This document shows, piece after piece, positions 1 to 6,217 of a stretch of 6,750 nt of DNA. The notes below the pieces were generated by a model. It saw only the letters and a list, made by a program, of their open reading frames with translations. It was not told where the DNA came from and made no database searches. Origin of the DNA: an uncultured Sulfurovum sp. (GTDB lineage: Bacteria; Campylobacterota; Campylobacteria; Campylobacterales; Sulfurovaceae); NCBI GenBank assembly GCA_947313765.1, contig CAMZNQ010000349.1, forward strand, positions 1 to 6,750. The letters are read 5' to 3'. Positions within the stretch are counted from its first letter, which is position 1. Each line of letters starts with the position of its first letter. Both the position numbers and the translations under genes were made by a program.

Positions 1-1046
1 GAGGAGAGCGAACCCATTATGATGGGCGTTACCGTGATTTCACAGGAACACCTCCAGAGGGAGTTGAGCCTGTTATTCGTATTAAAGCACCACAAGAGGG
101 AACTATTAGCTTTAAAGATGGCGTAAAAGGGGAGATAAATATTGCTGCTTCTGAAGTGGATGATTTTGTTATTGCTCGTGCAGGTGGTGTACCTACCTAC
201 AACTTTGTAGTTGCCATTGATGATGCATTGATGGGATTAACAGATGTTATTCGTGGAGATGACCACTTATACAATACTCCTAAACAGATAGTGGTCTATG
301 AAGCGTTAGGGTTTAAACTACCAAACTTCTACCATGTCGCCATGATAAACAACGAACAGGGTAAAAAACTCTCAAAACGTGATGGGGCGACAGATGTAAT
401 GGAGTACAAGACTTTAGGCTATCTTCCTGAAGCACTCTTAAACTTTTTAGTCCGTTTAGGGTGGAGTCATGGTGACCAAGAGATTTTTAGCATGGAGGAG
501 ATGATAGAGCTTTTTGACCCTAAAAACATCAACAAAAGCTCCTCTAACTACAACCTTGATAAATTACTTTGGTTAAATGCTCATTATATTAAAAACAAGC
601 CTTATGATGAACTAGCCGAACTTTTGGTTGAGTTTGGGGTAGATATTCGAGAGCATGATAAAAAAGATTTAATCTTAAATGCTACCAAAGAGCGTGGAAA
701 AACGTTGGTTGAGTTGGCAGAGCAGGTAAATCTGATTTTAAATGCACCTACCCAGTACAATGCGAAGAACTTTAAAAAAGCATTTAAAGAGGATACCCCT
801 GAAATCTTAGAACTTTTCATGACGCTTTTAAAAGAGGCAGAGCTTAATGAAGTAAGCGATTATCATAAAGTAATCGAGGCAGAAGTAGAAAAAAAAGAGA
901 TAGGTTTTGGAAAGATAGGGCAACCCTTACGTGTGAGTCTTTTAGGGGCTATGACAGGTTCAGGACTCGATGAGATTATGGCTATTTTAGGGAAAGATGA
1001 GACCATCAAGCGTATTGAAAAAGCTATTAAATTTAAAAGGAGTTAA
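1..1046 (+). CDS. gltX: Glutamyl-tRNA synthetase, C-terminal 347 residues (5' partial)
   Basis: Cytoplasmic class I aminoacyl-tRNA synthetase that ligates glutamate to its tRNA using ATP. The frame is open from base 3 (bases 1-2 end the previous codon), so the gene continues leftward; the ATG at 156 is internal. Before it the frame reads HYDGRYRDF and then GTPPEGVEPVIRIK, typical of the catalytic core. Later landmarks are IRGDDHLYNT and the class I KMSKS motif as KLSKRDG (366-386), followed by GYLPEALLNFLVRLGWSHGDQE and the helical anticodon-binding domain. Family members are about 460-470 residues, so roughly the first 110-120, including the HIGH motif, lie outside. Campylobacterota usually have two GltX paralogues, one charging tRNA-Gln for later amidation; I cannot tell which this is. 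The stop lies 3 nt before galU, whose Shine-Dalgarno sequence sits inside this gene, so the two are probably co-transcribed. Confidence 0.96.
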   Translation, partial: GERTHYDGRYRDFTGTPPEGVEPVIRIKAPQEGTISFKDGVKGEINIAASEVDDFVIARAGGVPTYNFVVAIDDALMGLTDVIRGDDHLYNTPKQIVVYEALGFKLPNFYHVAMINNEQGKKLSKRDGATDVMEYKTLGYLPEALLNFLVRLGWSHGDQEIFSMEEMIELFDPKNINKSSSNYNLDKLLWLNAHYIKNKPYDELAELLVEFGVDIREHDKKDLILNATKERGKTLVELAEQVNLILNAPTQYNAKNFKKAFKEDTPEILELFMTLLKEAELNEVSDYHKVIEAEVEKKEIGFGKIGQPLRVSLLGAMTGSGLDEIMAILGKDETIKRIEKAIKFKRS

Positions 1047-1049
1047 TAG

Positions 1050-1871
1050 ATGATTAAAAAATGTCTATTTCCCGCAGCAGGATATGGTACAAGATTTCTA
1101 CCTGTAACAAAAGCAACACCAAAAGAGATGTTGCCTATTTTAACAAAACCACTTATTCAGTATGGTGTAGAAGAGGCAGTTGAAGCTGGAATCAAAACAA
1201 TGGCAATTGTTACAGGTCGTGGAAAGAGAGCAATTGAAGACCATTTTGATATTAGCTATGAGTTAGAGCATCAGATTAAAGGTGGGAGTAAAGAGCCACT
1301 ATTAGATGAGATTCGTTCTCTAATCTCTAAGTGTACATTCTCCTATACAAGACAGATAGAGATGAAAGGTTTAGGTCATGCCATTCTTACAGGAGAGACA
1401 CTTATTGGTAATGAACCCTTTGCTGTTATTCTAGCAGATGATTTGTGTTATAGCCAAGATAGTGTACTATCTCAAATGGTAGAGGTATATAAAAAATATA
1501 ACTGTTCTATTGTTGCAATAGAAGAAGTTCCAATGGAAGATACAAATAAATATGGTGTAATAGCAGGAAAATTGGTAGATGGAACAGATGATACCTATCG
1601 TGTATATGATATGGTAGAGAAACCAGAGCCTAAAGATGCACCAACAAATTTAGCAATTATTGGTAGATATATCTTAACACCTGATATTTTTGATATTTTA
1701 AGAGATACAAAGGCTGGAAAAGGTGGAGAGATACAGATTACAGATGCTCTACTTGAACAGGCTAAAAGAGGAAAAGTGATTGCATTTAAATTTAAAGGTA
1801 AACGTTTTGATTGTGGGAGTGTAGATGGATTTGTAGATGCTACAAACTTTTTTTATGGCAAAGAGAGTTAA
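1050..1871 (+). CDS. galU: UTP--glucose-1-phosphate uridylyltransferase
   Basis: Makes UDP-glucose and pyrophosphate from UTP and glucose-1-phosphate, the sugar donor for lipopolysaccharide, capsule and glycan synthesis; cytoplasmic. The 273-residue protein opens with the nucleotidyltransferase signature FPAAGYGTRFLPVTKATPKEM (about residues 7-27). It continues with the metal/nucleotide loop LADDL (129-132), NKYGVIAG (166-173), the sugar-phosphate motif VEKPEP (189-194), GRYILTP (205-211), GGEIQITDAL (225-234) and FDCGS (253-257). All are hallmarks of the GalU family. The length fits the short epsilonproteobacterial form (E. coli GalU is about 302). The start ATG is preceded by GGAG at 1039-1042, seven bases upstream and within the last codons of gltX, which supports this start and coupling with gltX. 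The stop overlaps the convergent queF stop by 3-4 nt. Confidence 0.97.
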   Translation: MIKKCLFPAAGYGTRFLPVTKATPKEMLPILTKPLIQYGVEEAVEAGIKTMAIVTGRGKRAIEDHFDISYELEHQIKGGSKEPLLDEIRSLISKCTFSYTRQIEMKGLGHAILTGETLIGNEPFAVILADDLCYSQDSVLSQMVEVYKKYNCSIVAIEEVPMEDTNKYGVIAGKLVDGTDDTYRVYDMVEKPEPKDAPTNLAIIGRYILTPDIFDILRDTKAGKGGEIQITDALLEQAKRGKVIAFKFKGKRFDCGSVDGFVDATNFFYGKES

Positions 1872-1879
1872 TTCTCTCT
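1862..1879. terminator. Possible bidirectional hairpin at the galU/queF convergence
   Basis: AGAGAG (1862-1867), loop TTAATT (1868-1873) and CTCTCT (1874-1879) form a perfect 6-bp stem. It sits exactly where the convergent galU and queF stop codons overlap. GC (1858-1859) and GC (1880-1881) could extend it past a two-base bulge. There is no clean U tract on either side, so a classic intrinsic terminator is not shown. The position is ideal for ending both transcripts, but the fold is weak. Confidence 0.3.
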
Positions 1880-2245
1880 GCTATCTACTGTAATTACAGT
1901 ATGAACATTTCCTCTTGGATTGTAGTCTGCTACTACTCTTATCCATCTTGGATTCATATTTCTACTTAGAGCATCAAATATCTCATTAGCAGAATCTTCA
2001 TGAGATATATATCTATTCATAAATGAGTTAATATATAATTTTAACGCCTTTAACTCAACCACATATTTATCTGGAGAGTAACTTAACTTAATGGTCGCAA
2101 AATCAGGATAACCTGACCTTGGACATTTGCACATAAACTCTGGTAATTCTATATCAATAGTGTAATTTTTAGGGTGGTTATTATCCCAATAGTTCTCTTT
2201 TGCATCAATATTAAATGCCTCTATCTCTTCTTCTCCGTATTTCAT
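1868..2245 (-). CDS. queF: NADPH-dependent preQ0 reductase (7-cyano-7-deazaguanine reductase)
   Basis: Reduces the nitrile of preQ0 to preQ1 with two NADPH, a late step in making the wobble-position tRNA nucleoside queuosine; cytoplasmic. The 125-residue length marks the single-domain YkvM/type I class (the E. coli type is about twice as long). CKCPRSGYPDFA (39-50) holds the expected nucleophilic Cys (C41, before Pro) and the acid D48. VELKALKLY (63-71) is the QueF signature that contacts NADPH. SHED (81-84) supplies the His-Glu pair expected to bind substrate. The ATG directly follows the gyrB TAG with no spacer, so translation is probably coupled to gyrB termination; only a weak GGA (in TTGGATG) lies upstream. 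The gyrB-queF pair recurs in Campylobacterota. The tail overlaps the galU stop on the other strand. Confidence 0.95.
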   Translation of the reverse strand: MKYGEEEIEAFNIDAKENYWDNNHPKNYTIDIELPEFMCKCPRSGYPDFATIKLSYSPDKYVVELKALKLYINSFMNRYISHEDSANEIFDALSRNMNPRWIRVVADYNPRGNVHTVITVDSREN

Positions 2246-3190
2246 CTACACATCCAAATGTTTAACATCTTTTGCATGTTTTTCAATATATGCACGTCTT
2301 GGTTCAACCTCATCACCCATAAGCAGGATAAATGTATTAGAGGCACTCTCATCATCTTCAATAACTACTTTCAACAATCTTCTATCTTCTGGATTCATTG
2401 TTGTCTCCCAAAGCTGTTCAGGGTTCATCTCTCCTAGCCCTTTGTATCGTTGTATATATGCACCTTTTTTAGCAGATGCTTCAATCATTGCCAATAATTC
2501 CAAAATATCTTTTTGCTTAAACTCATCTGTAACTCTATCTTGAATTTTTTGGTTTAAATATATAGCTTCATTGTAATATGGAGATGTAAATAGGTTATCA
2601 TCAACAATTAACTCTTCAAGTCCATCATTGGTCTGAACAAATAGCTGTATCATCTCTTCATTTATAGTTTTATTTAATATGTTGTACCCTAGAGTAGCAA
2701 TATAATCCTCTAAATTTTTAGCTAGTGTATCATTATTGGAAGATATTATATCTGGATTCTCTACCATAAAGCGAACAACTTCAGGCAGTGCAAAACGTTT
2801 CTCTATTTCAGATAATGCACTCTTATAGTAGGCTACAAGTTTAAATAGTTCAATCAAATCTTTTTGTCCCATAGTTTCAGACTCCAATACACCAATACCA
2901 TGTTCAATTAAGAAGTCATTAAGTGCTTTATCATCTTTTAAATAGGTCTCATTTTTACCTTTTTTATAACGATATAGAGGTGGTTGTGCTAAGTATAGAT
3001 ACCCATTTTCAATGACAGGTTTTAAGAAACGGTAGAAAAAGGTCATTAAAAGAGTTTGTATGTGTGAACCATCAACATCGGCATCAGTCATGATGATAAC
3101 TTTGTGGTAACGTAATTTATCTTCATTAAACTCATCACCAATTCCACAACCAAGAGCTGTAATCATATTTTTGATTTCGTCTGATTTCAA
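2246..3190 (-). CDS. gyrB: DNA gyrase subunit B, C-terminal part after an in-frame stop
   Basis: Remainder of GyrB, in the same frame as the upstream part, separated from it only by TAA (3200-3202) and three sense codons. It begins at codon TTG (3188-3190), which in intact relatives is an ordinary Leu in ILKSDEIKN. It covers the rest of TOPRIM, with the metal-binding DADVDGSH (about 35-43 of this part), then [10 protein letters not shown], the gyrase-B insert region and the conserved tail [21 protein letters not shown], which contacts GyrA. It ends KHLDV and TAG, abutting queF. No convincing ribosome binding site precedes the TTG, so independent translation is doubtful; reinitiation after the TAA 9 nt upstream is conceivable. 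By itself it lacks the ATPase, the transducer and the TOPRIM glutamate, so it cannot act as GyrB. It may instead be part of one intact gene carrying a sequence error. Confidence 0.85.
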   Translation of the reverse strand: MKSDEIKNMITALGCGIGDEFNEDKLRYHKVIIMTDADVDGSHIQTLLMTFFYRFLKPVIENGYLYLAQPPLYRYKKGKNETYLKDDKALNDFLIEHGIGVLESETMGQKDLIELFKLVAYYKSALSEIEKRFALPEVVRFMVENPDIISSNNDTLAKNLEDYIATLGYNILNKTINEEMIQLFVQTNDGLEELIVDDNLFTSPYYNEAIYLNQKIQDRVTDEFKQKDILELLAMIEASAKKGAYIQRYKGLGEMNPEQLWETTMNPEDRRLLKVVIEDDESASNTFILLMGDEVEPRRAYIEKHAKDVKHLDV

Positions 3191-3199
3191 GATTTTTTC

Positions 3200-3202
3200 T
3201 TA
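3200..3202 (-). other. In-frame TAA interrupting gyrB
   Basis: Coding-strand codons read AAA GAT AGT TAA GAA AAA ATC, where relatives encode roughly K-(S/A)-R-L-D-K-I. The frame and residue spacing are unchanged across the stop. It can be explained by TTA to TAA (Leu to stop) with nearby substitutions. It can also be explained by a lost base in the Arg codon plus an extra A in the following A6 run, which would restore K-D-R-L-R-K-I. Both leave the total length normal. Confidence 0.85.
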
Positions 3203-4993
3203 ACTATCTTTCTCAACATTTAAAATCTTACCTTTTAGAGGTAAAATCGCTTGGAAAACTCGGTCACGACCCTGTTTTGCTGAATTGTGAACAAATACAC
3301 CTGATGCCAAAGCAAAGTTATGGGTATTAGGAACTTCTATATCATATACAGAAATAGGCTCTCCTTCGTACTTTTCAATCTTTATAACTTTAATATCAAT
3401 CTCTTTAATATCTAAAGGCATAATTGAACTAAGAACTTTTAAATCTTTTGCTTCAGTATATTTACCATTTTTTTTTTTTTTTTTATGGTCAGAAGTACAA
3501 AGCTCTCTTTTCCCATTATCTAAAGTTACATAAAGTAAATCATTAGTAATTTTTGTCTGCCAAGCATTGTTGACTTTTTGCAGTTCAATCTTATCTGTTT
3601 CATGATTATAGGTATAGATGAAATTAACTTTACCTCTCTTATGTTCTTCTGCTAAAGTTTTAATTGGAATATCTTTTCCATCTGCCAAAGATATTTTAGT
3701 ATCTCCCACAAAACAACCACCTGCACTATCTCCTTCAACTAAATAAATCTCTGAAATTGCAGGGTCTTTACTTTGACAATCAGATAACTTTCCAGGTAGT
3801 GTTCCAATGCTCATTGAGTCTTTACGCTTAACTAAGTCTTTAGCACGTTTTGCAGCATCACGACCACGAGCAGCAAGTAGTATTTGACCCATAATTGCTT
3901 TAGCTTCAATTGGATTCTCTTCTAAATATTTATTGAAATTTTCAGAGAAGAATTTTTGAACCAATGGACGAACATAGCTTGAACCAAGTTTTCCTTTTGT
4001 TTGCCCCTCAAATTGAGGTTCAGGGACACGAACAGAGACAATAGCAATTAAACCCTCTTTGCAATCCTCTCCTGTAATCTTTACACCTTTCTCCTTTGCA
4101 CTAGCATTTTTAGAGATATAGGATGCCATTGAACGAGTCAATCCTGCCCTAAATCCTGCTTCATGAGTACCACCATCAGCTGTTTTAATATTGTTTACAA
4201 AAGAGAGTGATTTTTCAGAATCTCCATCACAATACATGATTGCAATATCTATCTCAATATCATCTGCTTTACCTTGAAAAAATTGAGCTTGGGAGAGAGG
4301 CTCTTTAGTGTTCATATCTTCTACAAACTGTTTGATTCCTCCCTCAAAATGAAAAATCTCTTTTGTTCCATCACGCTCATCTCTGAAATCAATAGTTATT
4401 TTTGGATTCAAGTAGGCTAACTCTTTGAATCTCTTCATTAAAATCTCTTTTTGAAAAGTTGTACTCTCTGTAAAGATAGTATCATCTGCCCAAAACTCTA
4501 TCTTTGTACCTTTCTTCCGTGTTGTACCTGTTGTATCTAAAGGTTCTTGTGGAATACCCTCTTTAAAGTCTTGTTCATAAATTGAACCATCTTTATATAC
4601 TGTTAAATGTAAATCTTTTGATAATGCATTTACAACTGAAACACCAACACCATGAAGACCACCAGAGACTTTGTATGTATCTTTATCAAACTTTCCACCT
4701 GCATGAAGTACTGTTAAAACAACCGTAGCAGCTGAAATCCCTTCAGTTGGGTGCATACCTACAGGAATACCACGACCATTATCTTCAATAATAGCTGAAC
4801 CAGACTTTGTTAATGTTACCTTGATTGTATCACAAAAACCTGCCATAGACTCGTCTATGGAATTATCTACAACTTCATAAACTAGATGATGAAGACCCTT
4901 TGTTGAGGTGTCTCCAATATACATTCCAGGTCGTTTTCTAACTGCTTCTAGCCCTTTAAGGACTTTAATATTACTAGCACCATATTCTGCCAT
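3200..4993 (-). CDS. gyrB: DNA gyrase subunit B, N-terminal part with embedded mini-intein, ends at in-frame stop
   Basis: ATPase subunit of DNA gyrase (GyrA2GyrB2), which introduces negative supercoils. Numbered from the ATG at 4993: GHKL ATPase motifs YEVVDNSID (39-47), with the catalytic Glu at 40 and Mg-binding Asn at 44; DNGRGIP (71-77); GGLHGVGVSVVNALS (111-125). The transducer follows, then RKRKD-like VKRKDSMSIGTLPGKL and the TOPRIM start LVEGDSAGG (420-426 for EGDSAGG). A 144-residue intein then intervenes, followed by SAKQGRDR...ILNVEK and TAA. I choose 4993 rather than the ATG at 5005. GGAG (5000-5003) lies six bases before 4993 but inside the longer version, and relatives begin MxEYGASNIKVLKGLEAVRKRPGMYIGD. 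tsaD lies 63 nt upstream on the same strand and queF follows the C-terminal part. Extein plus downstream part totals 771 codon positions, normal for the family. Confidence 0.93.
   Translation of the reverse strand: MAEYGASNIKVLKGLEAVRKRPGMYIGDTSTKGLHHLVYEVVDNSIDESMAGFCDTIKVTLTKSGSAIIEDNGRGIPVGMHPTEGISAATVVLTVLHAGGKFDKDTYKVSGGLHGVGVSVVNALSKDLHLTVYKDGSIYEQDFKEGIPQEPLDTTGTTRKKGTKIEFWADDTIFTESTTFQKEILMKRFKELAYLNPKITIDFRDERDGTKEIFHFEGGIKQFVEDMNTKEPLSQAQFFQGKADDIEIDIAIMYCDGDSEKSLSFVNNIKTADGGTHEAGFRAGLTRSMASYISKNASAKEKGVKITGEDCKEGLIAIVSVRVPEPQFEGQTKGKLGSSYVRPLVQKFFSENFNKYLEENPIEAKAIMGQILLAARGRDAAKRAKDLVKRKDSMSIGTLPGKLSDCQSKDPAISEIYLVEGDSAGGCFVGDTKISLADGKDIPIKTLAEEHKRGKVNFIYTYNHETDKIELQKVNNAWQTKITNDLLYVTLDNGKRELCTSDHKKKKKNGKYTEAKDLKVLSSIMPLDIKEIDIKVIKIEKYEGEPISVYDIEVPNTHNFALASGVFVHNSAKQGRDRVFQAILPLKGKILNVEKDS
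3284..3715 (-). mobile_element. GyrB mini-intein (144 aa, no homing endonuclease)
   Basis: Self-splicing protein insert lying precisely between EGDSAGG and SAKQGR of GyrB. Block A is CFVGDTKISLADG (1-13), with the nucleophile Cys1. Block B is TSDH (74-77), with the catalytic Thr and His. Block F is VYDIEVPNTHNFALASG (123-139). Block G is VFVHN (140-144), with the penultimate His143 and terminal Asn144, followed by Ser as the +1 nucleophile. All residues for a standard splice are present. Blocks C-E with LAGLIDADG motifs are absent: MPLDIKEIDIKVIKIEKYEGEP joins the two splicing halves directly. From memory, the ends and insertion point closely resemble the Synechocystis GyrB intein (CFSGDT...THNFALASGVFVHN), which carries an endonuclease. 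Splicing activity is inferred, and the 17-A tract and the downstream stop in the gene could limit product. Confidence 0.94.
3468..3484. repeat. 17-nt homopolymer (A on coding strand) inside the intein
   Basis: Seventeen T on the plus strand encode five Lys and part of Asn just after the block B histidine (DHKKKKKNG). At 17 the frame is intact. With 18 A the frame reads Lys-Trp-stop; with 16 A it reads MVNILKQKI and then stop. Any single-base slip by polymerase therefore truncates the precursor. Tracts of this length are prone to replication and transcription slippage and to sequencing miscounts. Confidence 0.95.
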
Positions 4994-4999
4994 TGATAG

Positions 5000-5003
5000 C
5001 TCC
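5000..5003 (-). promoter_or_regulatory. gyrB Shine-Dalgarno sequence that decides the start
   Basis: GGAG, followed by six bases (CTATCA) and ATG at 4993. The upstream in-frame ATG at 5005 overlaps this GGAG and has only A/T-rich sequence before it, so the shorter protein starting MAEYGASN is favoured, in agreement with the usual GyrB N-terminus. Confidence 0.75.
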
Positions 5004-5007
5004 ATTA

Positions 5008-5044
5008 ATCATATAATTATTTTTGTTAAATTGCGTATATTTTA
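5008..5044 (-). promoter_or_regulatory. Candidate gyrB promoter -10 elements in the tsaD-gyrB gap
   Basis: Two minus-strand boxes match TATAAT at 5 of 6 positions: TAAAAT (5039-5044) and TATGAT (5008-5013). The first would leave a leader of roughly 40 nt with the GGAG well placed; the second would start transcription almost on the GGAG. Neither has a good -35, which is common for vegetative promoters in Campylobacterota. The gap is very A/T-rich, so chance matches are likely; read-through from tsaD is the alternative. Confidence 0.2.
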
Positions 5045-5056
5045 CCTAAATTTGGG

Positions 5057-6070
5057 TTATAAGATGCTTCCTGCTTCTCTCTTCTTTGTATGTATGACTT
5101 CAATCTCATAGGCATCAACAAAGAGCTTCTTTTTATACGCTTCAATGGCATATCTACCTATCATTCCAGCGTTATCAGAACAAAATTTTAGTGGAGCAGT
5201 ATGAACTCTTTTTCCAAACTTTTTGCAAAGCTCTTCGTATGCTTCTCGAATATAAATATTTGCCGATGCTCCACCCACAATGGCAAAATCTTTAATCTTC
5301 TCTTTCTCAAAAATCTTTTTACTCTTTTGGATAAGGTGAAGCTTTACAGCCTTTTGAAAAGATGCAGATAGGTCACATCTATCTTGTTGGCTCATATTTT
5401 CACTTCCTCCTAAACTCTCTATGGTTAAACGAACAGCATTTTTAAGTCCAGAGAGCGAAAAGGCAATAAGTTTAGAGTTTCTTAGTGGTACAGGTAAATC
5501 AAATCTATTTTCATCTCCATTTTTAGCCAATTTTTCAATAATAGGCCCTCCAGGGTAGCCAAGCCCCATCATCTTAGCTGTCTTATCAAAACTCTCTCCT
5601 ACAGAGTCATCAATAGAGGTAGCTAAAATTGTCATCTTCTCAAAACTCTCCACCCTAATAATCTGTGTATGCCCACCCGAAATAAGCAAGACCAAAAGGG
5701 GTAAAATCTCCTCTTTCTCAATAAATAGTGAATAGATATGCCCTTTTAGGTGATGAACTTCAATTAGTGGAATATTAAGTGTCACAGCAATAGTTTTTGC
5801 CATAGCAATTCCCTCTAAAAGAGTCACTCCAAGCCCTGGTTGGTTAGTAACAGCTACAGCTTTTAACTCATCAAAATATGGTTTACACTCCTCTAAAATA
5901 TTGGGTAAATCAATGGCATGAAGACGTGAAGCTAGTTCAGGAACAACACCACCGTAAGAGGAGTGTTCTATCTCTTGACTTATCTTTTTATGAAAAATTA
6001 GTTTATTATTCTCTATCTTTGTTATTGCTATTGAGCTGTCATCACAGCTTGATTCTATGCTTAGTATCAT
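5057..6070 (-). CDS. tsaD: tRNA N6-adenosine threonylcarbamoyltransferase TsaD
   Basis: Transfers the threonylcarbamoyl group from TC-AMP to A37 of ANN-decoding tRNAs to give t6A, working with TsaB, TsaE and TsaC; cytoplasmic and normally essential. The 337-residue length is typical. ASKHA-fold landmarks: [12 protein letters not shown] (2-13), [13 protein letters not shown] (39-51), [11 protein letters not shown] (77-87), the metal-binding HxxxH within VHHLKGH (H107 and H111), LISGGHTQI (129-137), [23 protein letters not shown] (154-176), [10 protein letters not shown] (204-213), VGGASAN (265-271) and CSDNAGMIG (297-305), with Asp299 as the third metal ligand. The ATG is preceded by AGAGAG and an A run, a modest ribosome binding site. 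It is first in the minus-strand cluster, 63 nt before gyrB. In many relatives gyrB follows dnaN instead, so this neighbour is worth noting. No lesion is visible. Confidence 0.96.
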   Translation of the reverse strand: MILSIESSCDDSSIAITKIENNKLIFHKKISQEIEHSSYGGVVPELASRLHAIDLPNILEECKPYFDELKAVAVTNQPGLGVTLLEGIAMAKTIAVTLNIPLIEVHHLKGHIYSLFIEKEEILPLLVLLISGGHTQIIRVESFEKMTILATSIDDSVGESFDKTAKMMGLGYPGGPIIEKLAKNGDENRFDLPVPLRNSKLIAFSLSGLKNAVRLTIESLGGSENMSQQDRCDLSASFQKAVKLHLIQKSKKIFEKEKIKDFAIVGGASANIYIREAYEELCKKFGKRVHTAPLKFCSDNAGMIGRYAIEAYKKKLFVDAYEIEVIHTKKREAGSIL

Positions 6071-6087
6071 TTTTTTCTCTCTGTTAA

Positions 6088-6124
6088 ATTTATTGTTTAT
6101 TTTAGTTTTGTGACAAACATGTCA
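6088..6124 (-). promoter_or_regulatory. tsaD upstream region: weak promoter-like boxes and a small palindrome
   Basis: On the minus strand TTGTCA (6111-6116) resembles a -35 box. ATAAAT (6088-6093) sits 17 bases downstream but matches TATAAT at only 3 of 6 positions. The -35-like box overlaps the palindrome TGACA-AACA-TGTCA (6111-6124), which could be an operator. In the second repeat copy this palindrome is not kept (GGCA...GTCA). The call is speculative; the A/T-rich stretch between tsaD and the repeats is where a tsaD promoter should lie. Confidence 0.2.
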
Positions 6125-6140
6125 AATTGTAAAGAAAACG

Positions 6141-6164
6141 GTAGGGGGCGATTGCCATTGCACC
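6141..6164 (+). repeat. REP-like hairpin, family A, copy 1 (decayed)
   Basis: GTAG (6141-6144) precedes GGGGCGAT, loop TGCC and ATTGCACC. Compared with the perfect stem in copy 2 this has one G-A mismatch and one G-T wobble. A GTAG tetranucleotide directly 5' of a short hairpin is the layout of bacterial REP sequences mobilised by RAYT (TnpA-REP) transposases. The assignment is by structure only. Confidence 0.6.
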
Positions 6165-6217
6165 GTTTAATTTGCTTGGAATGAGATATAAGTTTCGCCG
6201 AAAGGCTTCAAAATACC

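Noticed and set aside
602..820. Minus-strand open frame inside gltX
   Set aside because: It lies wholly inside the well-supported gltX frame, has low-complexity Ser-rich content and no family resemblance.
2174..2437. Plus-strand open frame across the gyrB/queF junction
   Set aside because: It is antisense to two conserved genes; the hydrophobic Phe/Cys-rich product is typical of a shadow frame.
3284..3715. Homing endonuclease or split intein within gyrB
   Set aside because: No LAGLIDADG or HNH motif or space for one, and both splicing halves are in one continuous frame, so it is a contiguous mini-intein.
5012..5017. Perfect TATAAT on the plus strand as a divergent promoter
   Set aside because: The only TTGATA-like box (4993-4998) is 13 bases away, too close, and nothing downstream on the plus strand is a real gene.
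4908..5111. Plus-strand open frame over the gyrB start and tsaD end
   Set aside because: It is antisense to conserved coding sequence, with no ribosome binding site or recognisable motif.
5878..6087. Plus-strand open frame antisense to the tsaD start
   Set aside because: It is a shadow of tsaD with a Leu/Ser-rich low-complexity tail.
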